Positions 33,768 through 46,315 of a DNA stretch of 64,000 nt are shown piece by piece. The DNA is taken from the NCBI GenBank assembly GCA_018292915.2, contig JACVVK020000168.1:233501-297500 (forward strand), given 5' to 3'. Origin of the DNA: Batillaria attramentaria (lineage: Eukaryota > Mollusca > Gastropoda > Batillariidae). A program made the position numbers and the translations under genes. Under the pieces are notes generated by a model that saw only the letters and a list, made by a program, of their open reading frames with translations, had not been told where the DNA came from and did not search any database. Every line of letters begins with the position of its first letter. The first letter of the stretch is position 1.

Positions 33768-35905
33768 AAACTAATCAGACAGAAATCAACGAAGAACGTC
33801 GCCCTCTGCACTCACAAGCAAACAAATCTGAAGGCAGTGAGCAGTGTCATTCAGCATTCTTTGCTTACCGTTTCAACTTTCCCAAAGCGTCTTCCGACCA
33901 GGTTTCGGGAACTTGTCGTCTTGTCGGACAAACCCGAGAGCAAACTCCGTGCTGGAGATGTGGCCTGTGATTGGTTATTAAATGCAAATTTCAAATGTCG
34001 AACACGAAGCAAGAAGAGCATTTATATTATTAATATAAAATATCAATATACTTTTATTTCGTTTATATCAAAAGTAGAGCAATACTTTTTTTATATGTAT
34101 ACATTTTCTGCCGAATCACTGTTGCAAGCAGACGATCAGCATGTCAGAACCACCGAGGAGCGACACGTTCCGAAAAAAAAATGGTCCACTTACATAGATT
34201 GTTCAGGAGAGTTGCTGACCAAGGAAAAAGTCAAACTCCTGCTATCTATCAATCAAAATTTTGACCTGAAGTTTTTAATCTGTATGATGTACCGTTGATT
34301 TTTAATCTTCGCCATACCTTGTGCATGCACCCACTTCACGTACCAAACGGCATATCTCGTCAGTGAGGGCGTCGCGAAAGGGCTGGCCAAAAAATCGTGT
34401 GATTTTGATTTTAAACAAACAACTAATTAAAATGAAAATGCTGTATAATTATGTTGCAGGACGTCAGGTGATGACATGTCAAATATTAGCAGGACCAGAG
34501 ATATACATAACAGATGTATGTATGTCTCGGGCAGGACATGCATCGTGTGTGTATGTCTCGGTAACCTAGAAACCTCAAGGGTGGCAAGCAAGTCTTATGA
34601 ACAAGTGACGATTCCGAATACTTTGCAGATTTTTAGCTCTTGTCCTCATCTTTTGTGTGCGTGTTCTGATTGTTTCAGTCCAGAAACATACAGACATGCA
34701 TAAATGGAATGGATGTTGGTGTTGAGCAAAAACCAATGTTTTTCCCTTGCGAGTGTTCATTGCAAACATTTTCTTTGTCTTACTTTTGTATAGAGACACA
34801 CTGAAGCAGGTTGTGGGGCATGAAGTGATAGAGTTGATGGTGAACATTGTTGAGAACCAGGACAAATGTCAAAACAAGCTTCTGGAGAACCTTACAGACT
34901 GCTCGTAATGCGGTTTTTCTCTGGTTCACGTTTGGCACTTGGTGAACCAGTAGTGGAAAGTTTGGATTTAGTTTGGAACGAAGTAGTGGCCGGTTCAGAT
35001 CTCAGCACCGAACTCACAGACATTATTCACAGCACTGCTTGCACTTGAAACCGTACAAGACAAAAACTCAAAATCCTCAGGTTTTGTAGAGCCATGAAGG
35101 TAAGTCGTAAAGCACAATCTCGTTGAAAGAAGGAAAATGTTTCCCTACACCTGTGAGGCTGTTTTATATTACATGTGCATTCCTGTTTTGCAGCTTGGCT
35201 TTCTTGACTGCATTTTGCATAGTCAGTTTTGAAAAATAACTGAAATCAGGAGAAAAAATGGAATGCTTTTGTATATAATTGTATAAAATGAATTATTTGA
35301 CCATAGCAAAACTTTAGATGTATATGGTACAAGCAGCAGAAGACTGAAAAGTCCTCCAGGTCAGATGTTCAAAAATGCTGAACAGGTTACAGGACATAAA
35401 ACACAGATCAGGCAGCAGGCAATCCAGAAAATCATGGAACAGGTCTTTTATTCATTCAATGACAGCTAAACAAAGCAGTCAAAAGCATCACTGCATCCAG
35501 TCTTCACTAAAAAAAATAAAATAGAAAATACAGGTCTGCAAAATGCCATTCCAATACCTATACAATCATGTATGTTCTCAAACATTTCCAATGTTGACAA
35601 AACATTGCTCTGATACGCTATACAAGTAGCCCAGACGGATGCGATGAAGCAGCAAATGGGCAGACTGCAGGAAGCGAACAGAGCCCTGAAAAAGCAACTA
35701 TGCCCAGTCCTGTTAGAGACAGGTATGGCCATCGGTCGAGACGGTGTTTTTTTTCCCCCCGTCTACTTTGTATATTCCAGAGGTTGCTCAGGAGGCTCCA
35801 TCCATAACTGACACAGCCTGCAGCTGCACTCACGCTGATCTCTCAAGACTGGACTATTGTAACACTGACAGTGTCCTCTGGGGACTATACTATCCGTCAC
35901 TGTAA
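33761..35905 (+). CDS. Unresolved divergent + strand gene (partial model)
   Basis: Not recognised. Four pieces look exonic. 33761 onward starts MAETNQTEINEERRPL. After the acceptor TTTTGTATAG (34785-34794), a frame encodes DTLKQVVGHEVIELMVNIVE and ends LLENLTDCS. Exon 35635-35722 (after CAAGTAGCCCAG) encodes a coiled-coil-like TDAMKQQMGRLQEANRALKK. Exon 35781-35905 (after a T/C tract and TATATTCCAG) ends VLWGLYYPSL with TAA. The last two join in phase across a very short 58-bp intron. The middle junctions do not resolve: no phase-consistent donor links LLENLTD to TDAMKQQ, though a strong donor AAG|GTAAGT exists at 35099. It could be a small coiled-coil protein gene, or a non-coding transcript sharing the POU2F promoter. 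Confidence 0.35.
33971..33989 (-). promoter_or_regulatory. Octamer plus CCAAT upstream of POU2F
   Basis: On the - strand ATTTGCAT (33989-33982) is followed 7 bp later by CCAAT (33974-33970 region, from GATTGG), about 245 bp upstream of the POU2F ATG. Octamer-CCAAT pairs are classic Oct-1 responsive promoter architecture (for example histone H2B), so autoregulation is a reasonable inference. If the divergent + transcript is coding here, the motif would overlap it. Confidence 0.45.
35447..35452 (-). terminator. Candidate CENATAC poly(A) signal
   Basis: AATAAA on the - strand (in GAATGAATAAAAGACC), about 660 bp after the CENATAC stop. If used, the CENATAC 3'UTR overlaps the last exons of the + strand unit antisense. 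Confidence 0.45.
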
Positions 35906-36112
35906 AACACATGGTGGATCTAAGCCACACAGATCTCAGTTTTAATGTTATTTCCATAGTAATGGAACAGCATCATAGGACAGGCTAGATTTTCCACGTT
36001 CATAGACAAGTTTCTCTGGCGCAAACGCACATCACTGCAGACTGCTGCTGTTTGCTACAAGTGTAAGAAACAAGACATTTTGCTTCCATTTGTTGCAGCA
36101 AGAAAAGCAACA

Positions 36113-39100
36113 TTACTTGTGGTATTTTTGCTTTAACAACACTGGAGTAGACAACAGTTTTGTGGCAAGAGAAACACCTGATGAGTTGAGCCCATCCGAG
36201 TTCTGGGGTTGTCTTCGTCTTTGGTATGGCATCACGTATGGGTTCACATCAACTGATCTTCCTGACACAGGAACAAAACCTTCATATTCTTCCATTGGAA
36301 CAGAGGCGTTAAACTTCGACACTGTCCTAGATTGTTCACTGGGGATTCCGACACCATCTTCTGAAAAGATGTTTGCTGGTGGCATGAGAGAAGTGTCTGT
36401 CCGGGTGAAAGGCTTTTGGTTGTGGCTTTGGTATGACCTTTGGTTGGAATACCCCCCATCAGGCACAAATCCATGTGCCACATCATAAAACTGACCGCTG
36501 TAAGGAGTTTGAGTATAAGAGCCAGTTTCACCCTGCCAAACAGGGGAATACATATCTGCTGACAAGCCACTGCTACCATTAGTAATGGTACATGAAGCAT
36601 CATTCATTCGACTCGTTTCTGTCACTGACGCCTCCACAAATCCCGGGAAAGTGTCATGGGGAATATCTGTGCCTGGGTTCGCCCCTTTCTTGCGTTTGTA
36701 TGGTACACAAACTGTGGCAGGTGATGGCTGAGAAGAATCCAAGGATCCGCCTCCCTGAAGATCAGCTGATGTGATGGTAGCTGGAGCCGCTCGTTTTTCT
36801 TTCAAGAACTGACGACTGCAAGCAAAGTGGTGAAAACAAATTACTGATCATACTCTAAATCAACAAACAAAACAATTTTAAAACAACACTCAAGAACAGC
36901 TAAAGTCTTTATGATTTTCCTGTGACTTTGACCTTAGGAGACCAACCAAAGTGGAGACATTGTTACCAACCACCATTTTGCAAAGATCAATTTATCAAAC
37001 TTTCCACTGATTCTGTGAAAACGCAATTTCTGATCGCCACTGCCCTGAATTCTGATAGAAGATCCCTGCAGATTCGCAACTGTTAAAAAAAAAAAAAAAA
37101 AAAACGGTGAAGAGCTTACTGCGAGTTCAGTCGGCGCCCATGGTTCCACACACGTCCAAAGGATGGCAACCATTCTGCTGCCGTCTCTGCCTTGTGGTTA
37201 AACTTCGCCCCTACTCGGCCTGCTGGCAATTTACGCTTCTTTTCTCGCTCCACTGCACAACAAAAACATGAAGGAATTAACACAAATACTGCCATGCATC
37301 AAGCAGAGAACTATTTGGCAAAATTAATAAATCAAACATACTAAACCATTGCACTTTCTGTTTGGGCAGCAAAACTGTGTGAAAACGCCCCCCCCCCCCC
37401 CAAAAAAAAATAAATAAATAATAATAATAATTTAACAACAAAGTTTCTCCTCCTGGAATCAATCAGATCTCACAGTGTTTGCGAAACTCTTCCATTGTAG
37501 GACCAATCTCGCCACTGCCATCATCGGCCTCATCAAGCAGCCATGGAGGGGTCGCTCTTGTGAAAACGTTCCCCACTGACTCATCCCCATCTTCTTCCTG
37601 GAAATAAAATTTTTATATAATTTTTTTTTTTTTTTAAATACATGCAGCTGCATCAAGTAGACACTTAAATGGGCTAATTCCATCTTTGCTAAGACAGCTT
37701 ATGTTTTAGAACAGTTTCGCTCGTGAGTGCACCTGTACACTCCAAATACTCCATGTTGATGATTAGTACAACTTCTAATGCGATACAATGTTGTTTACAC
37801 TTTGTGTGAGCAGTCAAACACTGAAATTCTACGACTGTTGTTTCGCTACTGGAGCGCTCAAGAGTGGTTGCCATGTTATCGAGTACGCTTCTGTTGGCTC
37901 AGTGCCAGCATCACAGACTCTTGTCACTGTCCAGGTGTCTTAAGTGGTGTGATGGTAGATACCATGAAAACGGCCCTTAACAATCTGTAAGCACAAGAAT
38001 GGTAGCATTAGTCCCTTTAAGATAAGTAAGACTAGACAACTTCAACAGAGTTCTTCAATCTTGAACACAATAAACCCCCTGCAAACTGGCATGCTATGGC
38101 TTAAGTTTACTGTTAGTGTTAAACGTCCTCTTACCAGACCTGCCTACCCACCAAACATGACATGAGTAGTGCCAAAAACCAAACGAGTAGTTTCTTGGCC
38201 AAATGAGTAGTCGTAACGTATGCCAACCAAAATGTGCCAGCTTGTTGCGCTACAAATCAACTATTCTATTCTTTGGCTTGTTTGATTCGACTGGTTACAG
38301 TGTACTACCATAGTATCTCAGTATGTGGGGGTTTTTTGGTGTGTGTTTTTTTTTTAGCCAAATTTCTTCCTACCCGGGTATTTATGCATCGTTAAACTTT
38401 GAATGAGGCTCGTTCAAAAAGCTGGATCGGCGCGAGCAAAAGTTCAGATCGGATTTGACGAAATGCTATCCGCTAAATTACGTAAATTTAGGAAAAAAAA
38501 TTGTGTAGTGGGGCAATTAAATGCATAGTTGCATAGTAAGCCCCCAAATTACTCAGTTTTCTATGATCAATGTGTAGTGTAGGCAGGTCTGTCTTACCCG
38601 CCTCTTCAAGTGCAAACTGCTCTCTAACCAATCTCCTATATGCTGAATTTCAATAAGATCTGGCTTTAACATGTGAACATATCTATGCACACAGACCAGA
38701 AGAATCTTCTGGTCTGTGTGCACAGATGCGTTCACACGTTAATTCAAGAATCTTAAGCAATGAAAGCAAATACCATTGAACCGGTCATAAGCAAGAGCTA
38801 GAAAATACATATTCAACATGACAACAATCACCATACCTCTGGGCGTATAATGCAGGTGAGCCCCTCTCCGTAAGCTGCCACTGTCCACTTCCCTCTGAGT
38901 TCAGCAGGATCCGCAGCACCTTGAAGACTCTGACCAGCATCTCCCAGCTTCTTCTTGCTAACGCCCTCAACACTGCCATATGTCTGCTTCACATGCTATA
39001 AAATTCAGGAAAAGTGACCAACAATTTGCAGGACATTGGGTCACAGACAACAATGCCCTCTGTGCTTCGCCGTGTAAGCAAAGATCAGAACTGGCCAAGG

Positions 39101-42100
39101 ACAGAAAAGGGAATAGGGACATGCGCCTGCAGACGTGCCCCTCTAGGGGAAAAAACAGAGAATTGTGGTGCAGTCTAGTGTTCAGCTGAAATATAGTTTG
39201 AATCAAATGCACTTCTGACTTTTGGTAAGTAAAGACCTAGAAGACTGGTACAGTATCCCAGTACCAACACTGTTGAAGATACCAAGCACCTGGATTGACA
39301 AGTAAATATCTGATAGTCCCTCACAGGTGGGAACTTGTCTGAGTGGAAGATAAACCATTTAATCACGCATAACTGTGAGAACTGGTACACTGAAGCACAA
39401 AATTAATATGACAGAGCTGATATAAACTGTATGGGTAGATGCACCGTTTCTGTAGGTGCACGAACCGGTAAAAACGAAGCAGCACTTTTGAAAAAGACAA
39501 ACAAAAAGCTGTTCATACAGGGGTGCAAGTGGGAAAGGCTTCCCAATCCGGAAAATCCCAATCTGGGAAATCAAACACAAAAGCGCTCAAACCAGGTCTT
39601 GGCGGAATCGTCTTTGCAGCAAAAAGACGATTCTTTACCAAGGGAGAGAACTCTGTGTCTCACGTCATACCTTACACATGGTGTTCTACTCTTGGCTGTC
39701 ATCCTATAATCCAGAACTTAAATGTTGCTAGCTGATTTTGCCAATCCAGGAAATTCAATATTTTCTAGTTCTCAATTCGAAAAATTCAATTGTCTAAGGT
39801 CCTCAATCCAGAAAATTGAATTGTGCAAAGTTCTCAATGCAGTAATCCTGAGTGTTCAAGAAAACTGGCACCTAAATCAAACATCTTAACCTTAAACAAG
39901 TTTCACTAGTCGAAGCCTTCATTTTGACAGCGAAGTCTCACATGCACTCTCTCATGCATTGTACCTAACTCAACGGTGCATCTACCCATACAGTTTGTAT
40001 CAAGAGTAGCAGTTTCCAAGTACAAACTCAAAGGTGTATCTTGACAGCCACCCCCACATCTGATCCACAATGGATCATGACAGTATCCTTTGTATTGGTG
40101 TTATATGTGCTGTGCATATAACACCAATGGTGCATCAGTCACTTGTTGTAAATCTCAACTGTACGACTGGACAAAGTGAAAAAAACAAAATCTCTCATCA
40201 AATTCAACCAGGATACAGTGCAAACTTTGTTGCCAGGCAACACACCTGTTCCCTCATTCCCATCCACGTGATGAATTGACGTCTCCTGCCAGCTTCCCAG
40301 ATTCTTGCTGCCTCCTGTTAAAATGGATTTTAAAAAAATAAAATAAAATAAACATGTGGGAAGTCTCCACAAGCCAAGATTGCTACAGAAATTGCTTACA
40401 AAGGTCTTTTCTAATGCTACTGCAACATAGTCTCCAAGAGAACCCCTTTTTCCCTATACCCAAAATCATTAAATGAACCTGAAAAAAGGCCTTTATCACA
40501 GACGCCACTTTTTTCATTCTGGAAAAGGTAGTCCCTTATATTTAAGGGGGAATAGTGTATTGTGAAATTCAAAGAAAGAAAAAAGTCAATTTTATACCAG
40601 ACTGCCTTTACCCCCCCCCCCCAAAAAAAAAACAACAAAAAAAACAAAAACCTAGGCCTATTGCCCTATCACAATTAATTTAAACGACGACAATAAAGAT
40701 TTCACACTCCATTAAGACCTATCACTTTCTATAACTTGGTTGTGGTCCAGATGCAAGCATAGAGCACGTGCCAAATCTGCTGAAGTACTGCAGCAGGGAA
40801 TTAGCATAATAGCAAGTTTAGTTACAACACGTGCTAAGTAACATACACACCTGTGTTATTCTCTCTTTCAGTTTTGCCTGGTAGTCAGCTACTGCCTGCA
40901 CACTTTGCACCAGATACCTGAGAAAAGAAAGAACGTCACCACCACACAGTCTGATACACCCTACGAGTACGATGTACAATTTGGTGTGGGAAGGGGGAGG
41001 GATTCCAAGATGCCTAACATGACCTCGACTTTCATCATTCCTCTTCAGGACACTACCTCTCACCAATTAGCGCTTCATGTCCACGTTGGACACTAGTCCT
41101 AGTCTCATTTTCAGAATGTCAGATTACTGTCTTACAAAGGCACACGTCAGATCATTTCTGCGCCACAGTGAACAATATTCAGGACATATGTCCTACACTT
41201 TTAACCTTCCAGCTACGTCACTAAAAAACTTCTTAGTCCTACATCGCGTGAAACAACTTACCCATGGTTTTTAAATAGGTAATTTTCGACTTATTCCTAG
41301 TCCTACGTCGTGGGAAACAAATTACCAATGGTTTTTATATAGGCAGATTGCAGCTTATTCCTAGTCCTACATCGTGGGAAACAAATTACCCATGGTTTTT
41401 ATATAGGCAATTCACAACTTATTCTTTAATTACTCTGCTAATTACAAGTTAAACAACACAATTTTTGGCATGAACATAGTCAAACCATTTATTGACAAAG
41501 TCATGAAATTTCAAAGGTGTGACATAAATATTGACCGAGATACGATCATCTAAAGCAATGTGTGTGCAACTTTTTACCCACGACGTCGTCCGAAGGTTAA
41601 TATTGTCAGCCATGACATTTTGTCTGATTACAGTTCCTATGGACATGAACTGCTGGTCCACCATCAACCAAAATCTGGCTGGAAAAAAAAGGGCGGAAAA
41701 AAAAAAAACACCAGCTGATGTCCTAGTTCTCCACACACACTGAACTTCACTAACAGTTACACTTTACCTAAATGCATCAAAGGCTACAACACAGAACTTT
41801 TCACCTGAAAGCAATCAACACTACAAACCTGTTGTGATCTTCATTAGTGATAACAAACTCCGGCTTGCGACTGACTGGTATAATGTTCTCCCAGAAAAAC
41901 TCTGCCATCTTCTGATTGTGTTCCTTGCTGAAAAAAAAATTGAATATAAACACCATCAAATAAGATTACAGCGTACTTTAAAAAGTTGACCTTATATAAA
42001 AGGATCATGTATACCAGATGAGGCAATAGATGTTTTACTAAATACTAGTACTGATGGTAGTAGGTACCCACTATTCACTGAATCACTACCACTAACATTA

Positions 42101-43387
42101 TGGTTTTAGTATTTTATACAGTAACAATGCACTACAAATATATATATGTACAACTAATACTATAAATTATAATCTCCAGGCCTTGATCAATTAAAGTTTA
42201 ACCCATTCATGACTGTGATGATGAAACTGCACGGTACAACTGTCACTACAAGTCACATGTTACTCTTAGATAAGAAAAGATAGATATCTATAAAAGTACA
42301 TGTACTTTATTGATCCCCCGTGGGGAAATTACATATATTATCTGCTCAATATGTGACAACACAATGCTGTTACCTGTAGCAATAACGCTCCTGTCAAATG
42401 TTTATGTCGAAATTTTGAGTCAACTTCAGAGCAGTTTCCTCTACTAAGTACTTTAAAAAAAAAGAGTCTCCCAGCACCCTTTGAACATACCGAAACCCAA
42501 AAACAACAACCAAGAGAAAAAAACACTTCAAAGACAAACCTGCTGGCATGTTCAATAAGACCACCACAGACAAGAGTGCAGTTCTCTTGCTCCTTGTGTT
42601 TTTTCACCTCTCGTTGACAGAAATAGCACCAGAATTCTGCATCCACCTCCCAGCCATGTGGCTGTACCAATGGTGGTGACATGGCTGCCCTGCCTTCCGA
42701 GATCTGACAGAAGGAAGCAGAAAACTGAAATCATGTAGGTTAGTTAATAAACAAAATGTGATCCAGAGATTGCACCCACACTTGTATAACTTTGTAAATT
42801 TACGGCACTCAAATAAATATATATATATATATATTCAAGTGTACCTCTAGCTACAGATGCCTAAAATCCTACTTATTAAGCCTCACATTTCGAGTTACGC
42901 AAAAGAGACGGCTTACAGGCATCATCAGGTATTAATATAACTCGATCTTGTAGAATTGGGTTTACAATGAGGACTATGAACCCCCGCTGACAGCAGCACA
43001 AATTCCAGAGGCGCGGCAAAGCCAAAGAAATCATCACATGTACATTTATTAGACTACCTAAATATCACTTCATTTATCATTACGAACAACTGCACTTAGT
43101 AATTAACAGCCTGCATAATTTCGGTGATGCGATGGGCAGCCAAAGTAAAACTGAAATTAGTGAAAGTGAGCCTTTGCTCCAAGACTTAGTGGAGTACCCC
43201 CATGTGCCCCTTTACGCGTACAGGCTGCGAGATATTACTTCGGCAATACCTTTTTACTAAACTTGGTAAGGACATTTTGAAGGACTGTCTGGTGTCTGCT
43301 GGAGTAGATATGTTTCTTCTTCTTCTGCTTATGGCTGGTTCTACACAGTGGACAATACCGAAACTGGACAAACGAAGTCGACATCAT
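36113..43387 (-). CDS. CENATAC: CENATAC/CCDC84-like minor-spliceosome zinc-finger protein
   Basis: Nine coding exons in - strand order: 43387-43250, 42703-42540, 41927-41829, 40917-40851, 40314-40246, 38995-38837, 37597-37474, 37252-37120 and 36815-36113 (TAA); all GT-AG, in phase, 551 aa. An N-terminal C2H2-like finger (C12-x2-C15-x10-H26-x5-H32; [10 protein letters not shown]) is followed by a second one split by an intron ([10 protein letters not shown] ... [13 protein letters not shown]). Further family blocks are [24 protein letters not shown] and the strongest, [20 protein letters not shown] then [13 protein letters not shown]. The human protein is 332 aa; here a last exon adds about 220 Ser/Pro/Tyr-rich residues of no known domain. 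Known role: it binds the U4atac/U6atac-U5 tri-snRNP and is needed for splicing of U12-type introns, mainly AT-AC ones. ATGATG start; the frame stays open a little upstream. Confidence 0.9.
41225..41425. repeat. 64-bp tandem repeat, three units, in CENATAC intron
   Basis: TAGTCCTACATCG recurs at 41234, 41298 and 41362, each followed by GAAACAA-TTACCCATGGTTTT. Units differ at a few positions. Confidence 0.85.
42298..42345 (-). mobile_element. LINE-like 3' tail hairpin
   Basis: ACTTTATTGATCCCCCGTGG then GGAAATTACAT forms a CCCC-GTG-GGGG hairpin of the type found at the 3' ends of some animal LINEs. No coding part remains. Orientation is uncertain. Confidence 0.3.
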
Positions 43388-44183
43388 GCCTTTCACAATC
43401 TGGCCAATATAAATTTTCGGTCGGAAGAAAAGTCAAATAAAATAAGCCTAAAAATATTTTAACAAACAATTTCAATGTATGCTTTGAAATAAAACAAATA
43501 AAATGAAACAATATCACTGTAAATTTTGTTCTGCTTTTGAAAGTTTGACTACATTTATTTTTAATGGGCGAAGTGTGATTTCCGTGCTATGTTTTTAAAC
43601 TAGACCGGAAGTACTTCAGCTCCCGAAGTCTGCGAAGCGAAAACATCAACATTTTTAGGAAGGAGGTTGGATAATCGAGGTAATGTTGGGATAAATCGCA
43701 TCTGATTTGAAAACGATTTCATATTAATTTTGGATTCGTTTATAGACTATATATTTTTAACTCCATTCTTAGCCAGGCGTCTGGCTGTCTCTTACAGCGC
43801 GCCTCTGTACGTCAGCCGATAGTGGTACCCTAAACCAGCTATCACTGAATCAATTTGACTGAAGAAAGAATACTTTATTTATCCCTGTGGCGCTTTTGTT
43901 GCTATTATTCCTTCATGTTCTCAGGAACTGATCAGCATGTTTGTGTATAAGTATAGACAGATCGCTCTCCTTTGTGACATCTTTAACAGCAGATTGCATC
44001 ACCCTCATCATCTCGTCTGAGAAGACCGTGAATATTCTGATCATTCTATTAGATTATCATAAGATTATGTACGTCTTGTATCATTTTCACCAGGACAAGT
44101 CTTAGTTAACACAGACACCAGCTGCCCTGCTTGAAAAGTTAATTGGTGGAAGCTGTCAAAACTGCAGCACGCCAGCAGTCAAC
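43388..44183. promoter_or_regulatory. Shared upstream region of CENATAC (-) and GPS2 (+)
   Basis: The two start codons diverge and lie 796 bp apart. A perfect ETS/GABPA-type site ACCGGAAGT lies at 43604-43612. On the + strand a non-coding GPS2 leader exon is plausible up to 43679 (AATCGAG|GTAATG), joined to a leader exon from 44094 (TTTTCACCAG|GACAAG) that contains the ATG at 44184. There is no TATA box in the expected place. The leader exons are inferred from splice motifs only. Confidence 0.45.
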
Positions 44184-46281
44184 ATGCCTGCCCTGATCGA
44201 ACGTCCGAAAATGACACGCACCATGTATGAGGCACTGAAACGCCACATAATGAATGAGCGTGCAAAGATAAAGCAAGGTCAGTTTGCTCAATTGTTTGGA
44301 AGAATGGGAAGTGTGTGTGTGTTTGATGCATAGTCGTTTTCCTGGAAAAAGCAGTCCACACTGTATAACCCCAGACAAACAAATGTACACTTATTCACTG
44401 TCTTGAACACGTGCGACAAATGGCATGTAATGTTGGGGAAATCAAATGGTTAGTTACAAACTTACATCAGTTGTGAGTGTGACTTGTGATTGCCTCTCTC
44501 TGCAAGTGGATTTTGTTTTTACGTGGTTTTCAGCAGGGCCTTGCTGTTTTACGTTTACTATAAATTTGCATTTTGGTCACTGCCAGTGTTCCTCATAGCT
44601 TTCAAAACTGAGGGTCACTTTGACCATCTCTGTCAAACTCAGAGGGTCATTTTGTAAAATCAGTCACATACAGCCTCAGAATCTCTGCATCGGATTCTGA
44701 AATCTCTGCGTAAATGACGCACACATTATAATTAATATGGGACACTGAGTGCTAGTAGATTTATTTCCTCTGCTGTGACATTGTGGGTATTTTGATCGAA
44801 TCATTAGCAATTACAGCACACAGGTATGTTATGTTTCCTGCCATGCGTTACTCAGTTACCATAGTTATGACATTTTTGTGCTGTTTTGATGTGAAGGTGG
44901 ACCATAGTTTCCTGACCTGCATATAATTTTTAAAGTTCTGTTTTACTCAATCAGAGCAAGAGCAGGATGCCCTGATCGAACGCATTAGGAAGGAAAGAGA
45001 GCAACGGAAAAAGAAAGAAGAGGAAGAGGCTTTGACCCTTGAACAAACAAAAGAGCAGGTATATAAGTAATAATAATATGTGTTTGTGTGTGTACTATGC
45101 AGCAAGGTTTTGTTTGTTGGGGGGGTGGGGGTAATTTTTTTCTTTGAAATGGAATGCACTGTTTCAGGGTTTTTCAGTGGCTTTGTCTTCAGACATAAAG
45201 TTAGACTGATAGCTCCTTGTTGTCGTTCGTCTCTTGGTCACACTGGAAGTTCAGTTCTGAGTGTGAAGTCTGCTGTCCTCTCCAGCTCCCGCTGGGGGCC
45301 GTACAGTTTGGTGCGTAGAGGCGTTTCCTCTGATAGCTCGTCACTTGGTTTTCTTCGTCCACATGTTCTGATTATATTACAAGGAATGCCCTGTTACTCT
45401 GTTTGTCCTGATTTCTGACGTGCAATAATTGTAATGTATCTTTTTTCCAATAGCTGGCACAGTTGGAACGGAAGCTGGAACAGCTGCGTCAGGAAAAACA
45501 CCAGCTCTTCCTTCAGCTCAAGAAAGTTCTGAACCAGGAGGAGGAAACTCGCCGCCGTGCGCAGATCAAGGAGCAAAGGTGAGGCGCTGTAGTTTGTTTT
45601 CCAGGGCCCGCATGTAAAAGTCGGGATTAGGGAAGTTTAGCCCCGGGGATAGAGTTTAACCTCGAACTAAACTAGCTCTAGGGTTAAATTTTCTGTTACT
45701 TTTTCCTGTAAACCAGGAAGTGGGGCCATTCCAGCAAGGTGCCTATGCCGTTATAGAAGGATTTTTGTCTTTGTTTCTTCGCTTCCTTTTTTATAAATAT
45801 ATTTTGTTTTGGGTTTGTTTGTTTTTTTGTCCTAGTTTGGGTTAGGTCCGTAGCCGTGGGTTAAATTAACCTCAAGTTCTACATACACTGATACAGGCCC
45901 TGGTTTCATTTCCAATGAAAACACCCTGTCAGATTGTGGCCATGACTTTTTTATTTCCACACTTCAGTTAGATGTTCAGTCTGTGTCTTTTCTCATGATT
46001 CAGTGACAAACTAAGTCTGTTGGGTGTTTTGGTTTTGTTTGTTTTTTTTTCACATGGAAAAGTGAGCTGTTGCATCACTGATTTCACTAAAGAGGTGAAG
46101 TGTTGAGTTCATGTCTTTTTCACATTTTAGCGAGTTGTTGAGTGTATTTTTTATTTTCCAAAGAGATTGTGAGTCTGTGTCTTTCGTCAAGTTTCATTGA
46201 TGTGTTGACCCCCCACCCCCTCCCTTTTCCATTTTTGGCTCCCTTGTGTAACAGTGGGAGTCTATGTATTAACCCTCCGTC

Positions 46282-46315
<34 letters not shown>

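Noticed and set aside
33761..35905. Assignment of the + strand unit to PMF1 or another kinetochore coiled-coil protein
   Set aside because: Only a short RDTL-like similarity and a general coiled-coil look; exon junctions do not resolve, so no name is given.
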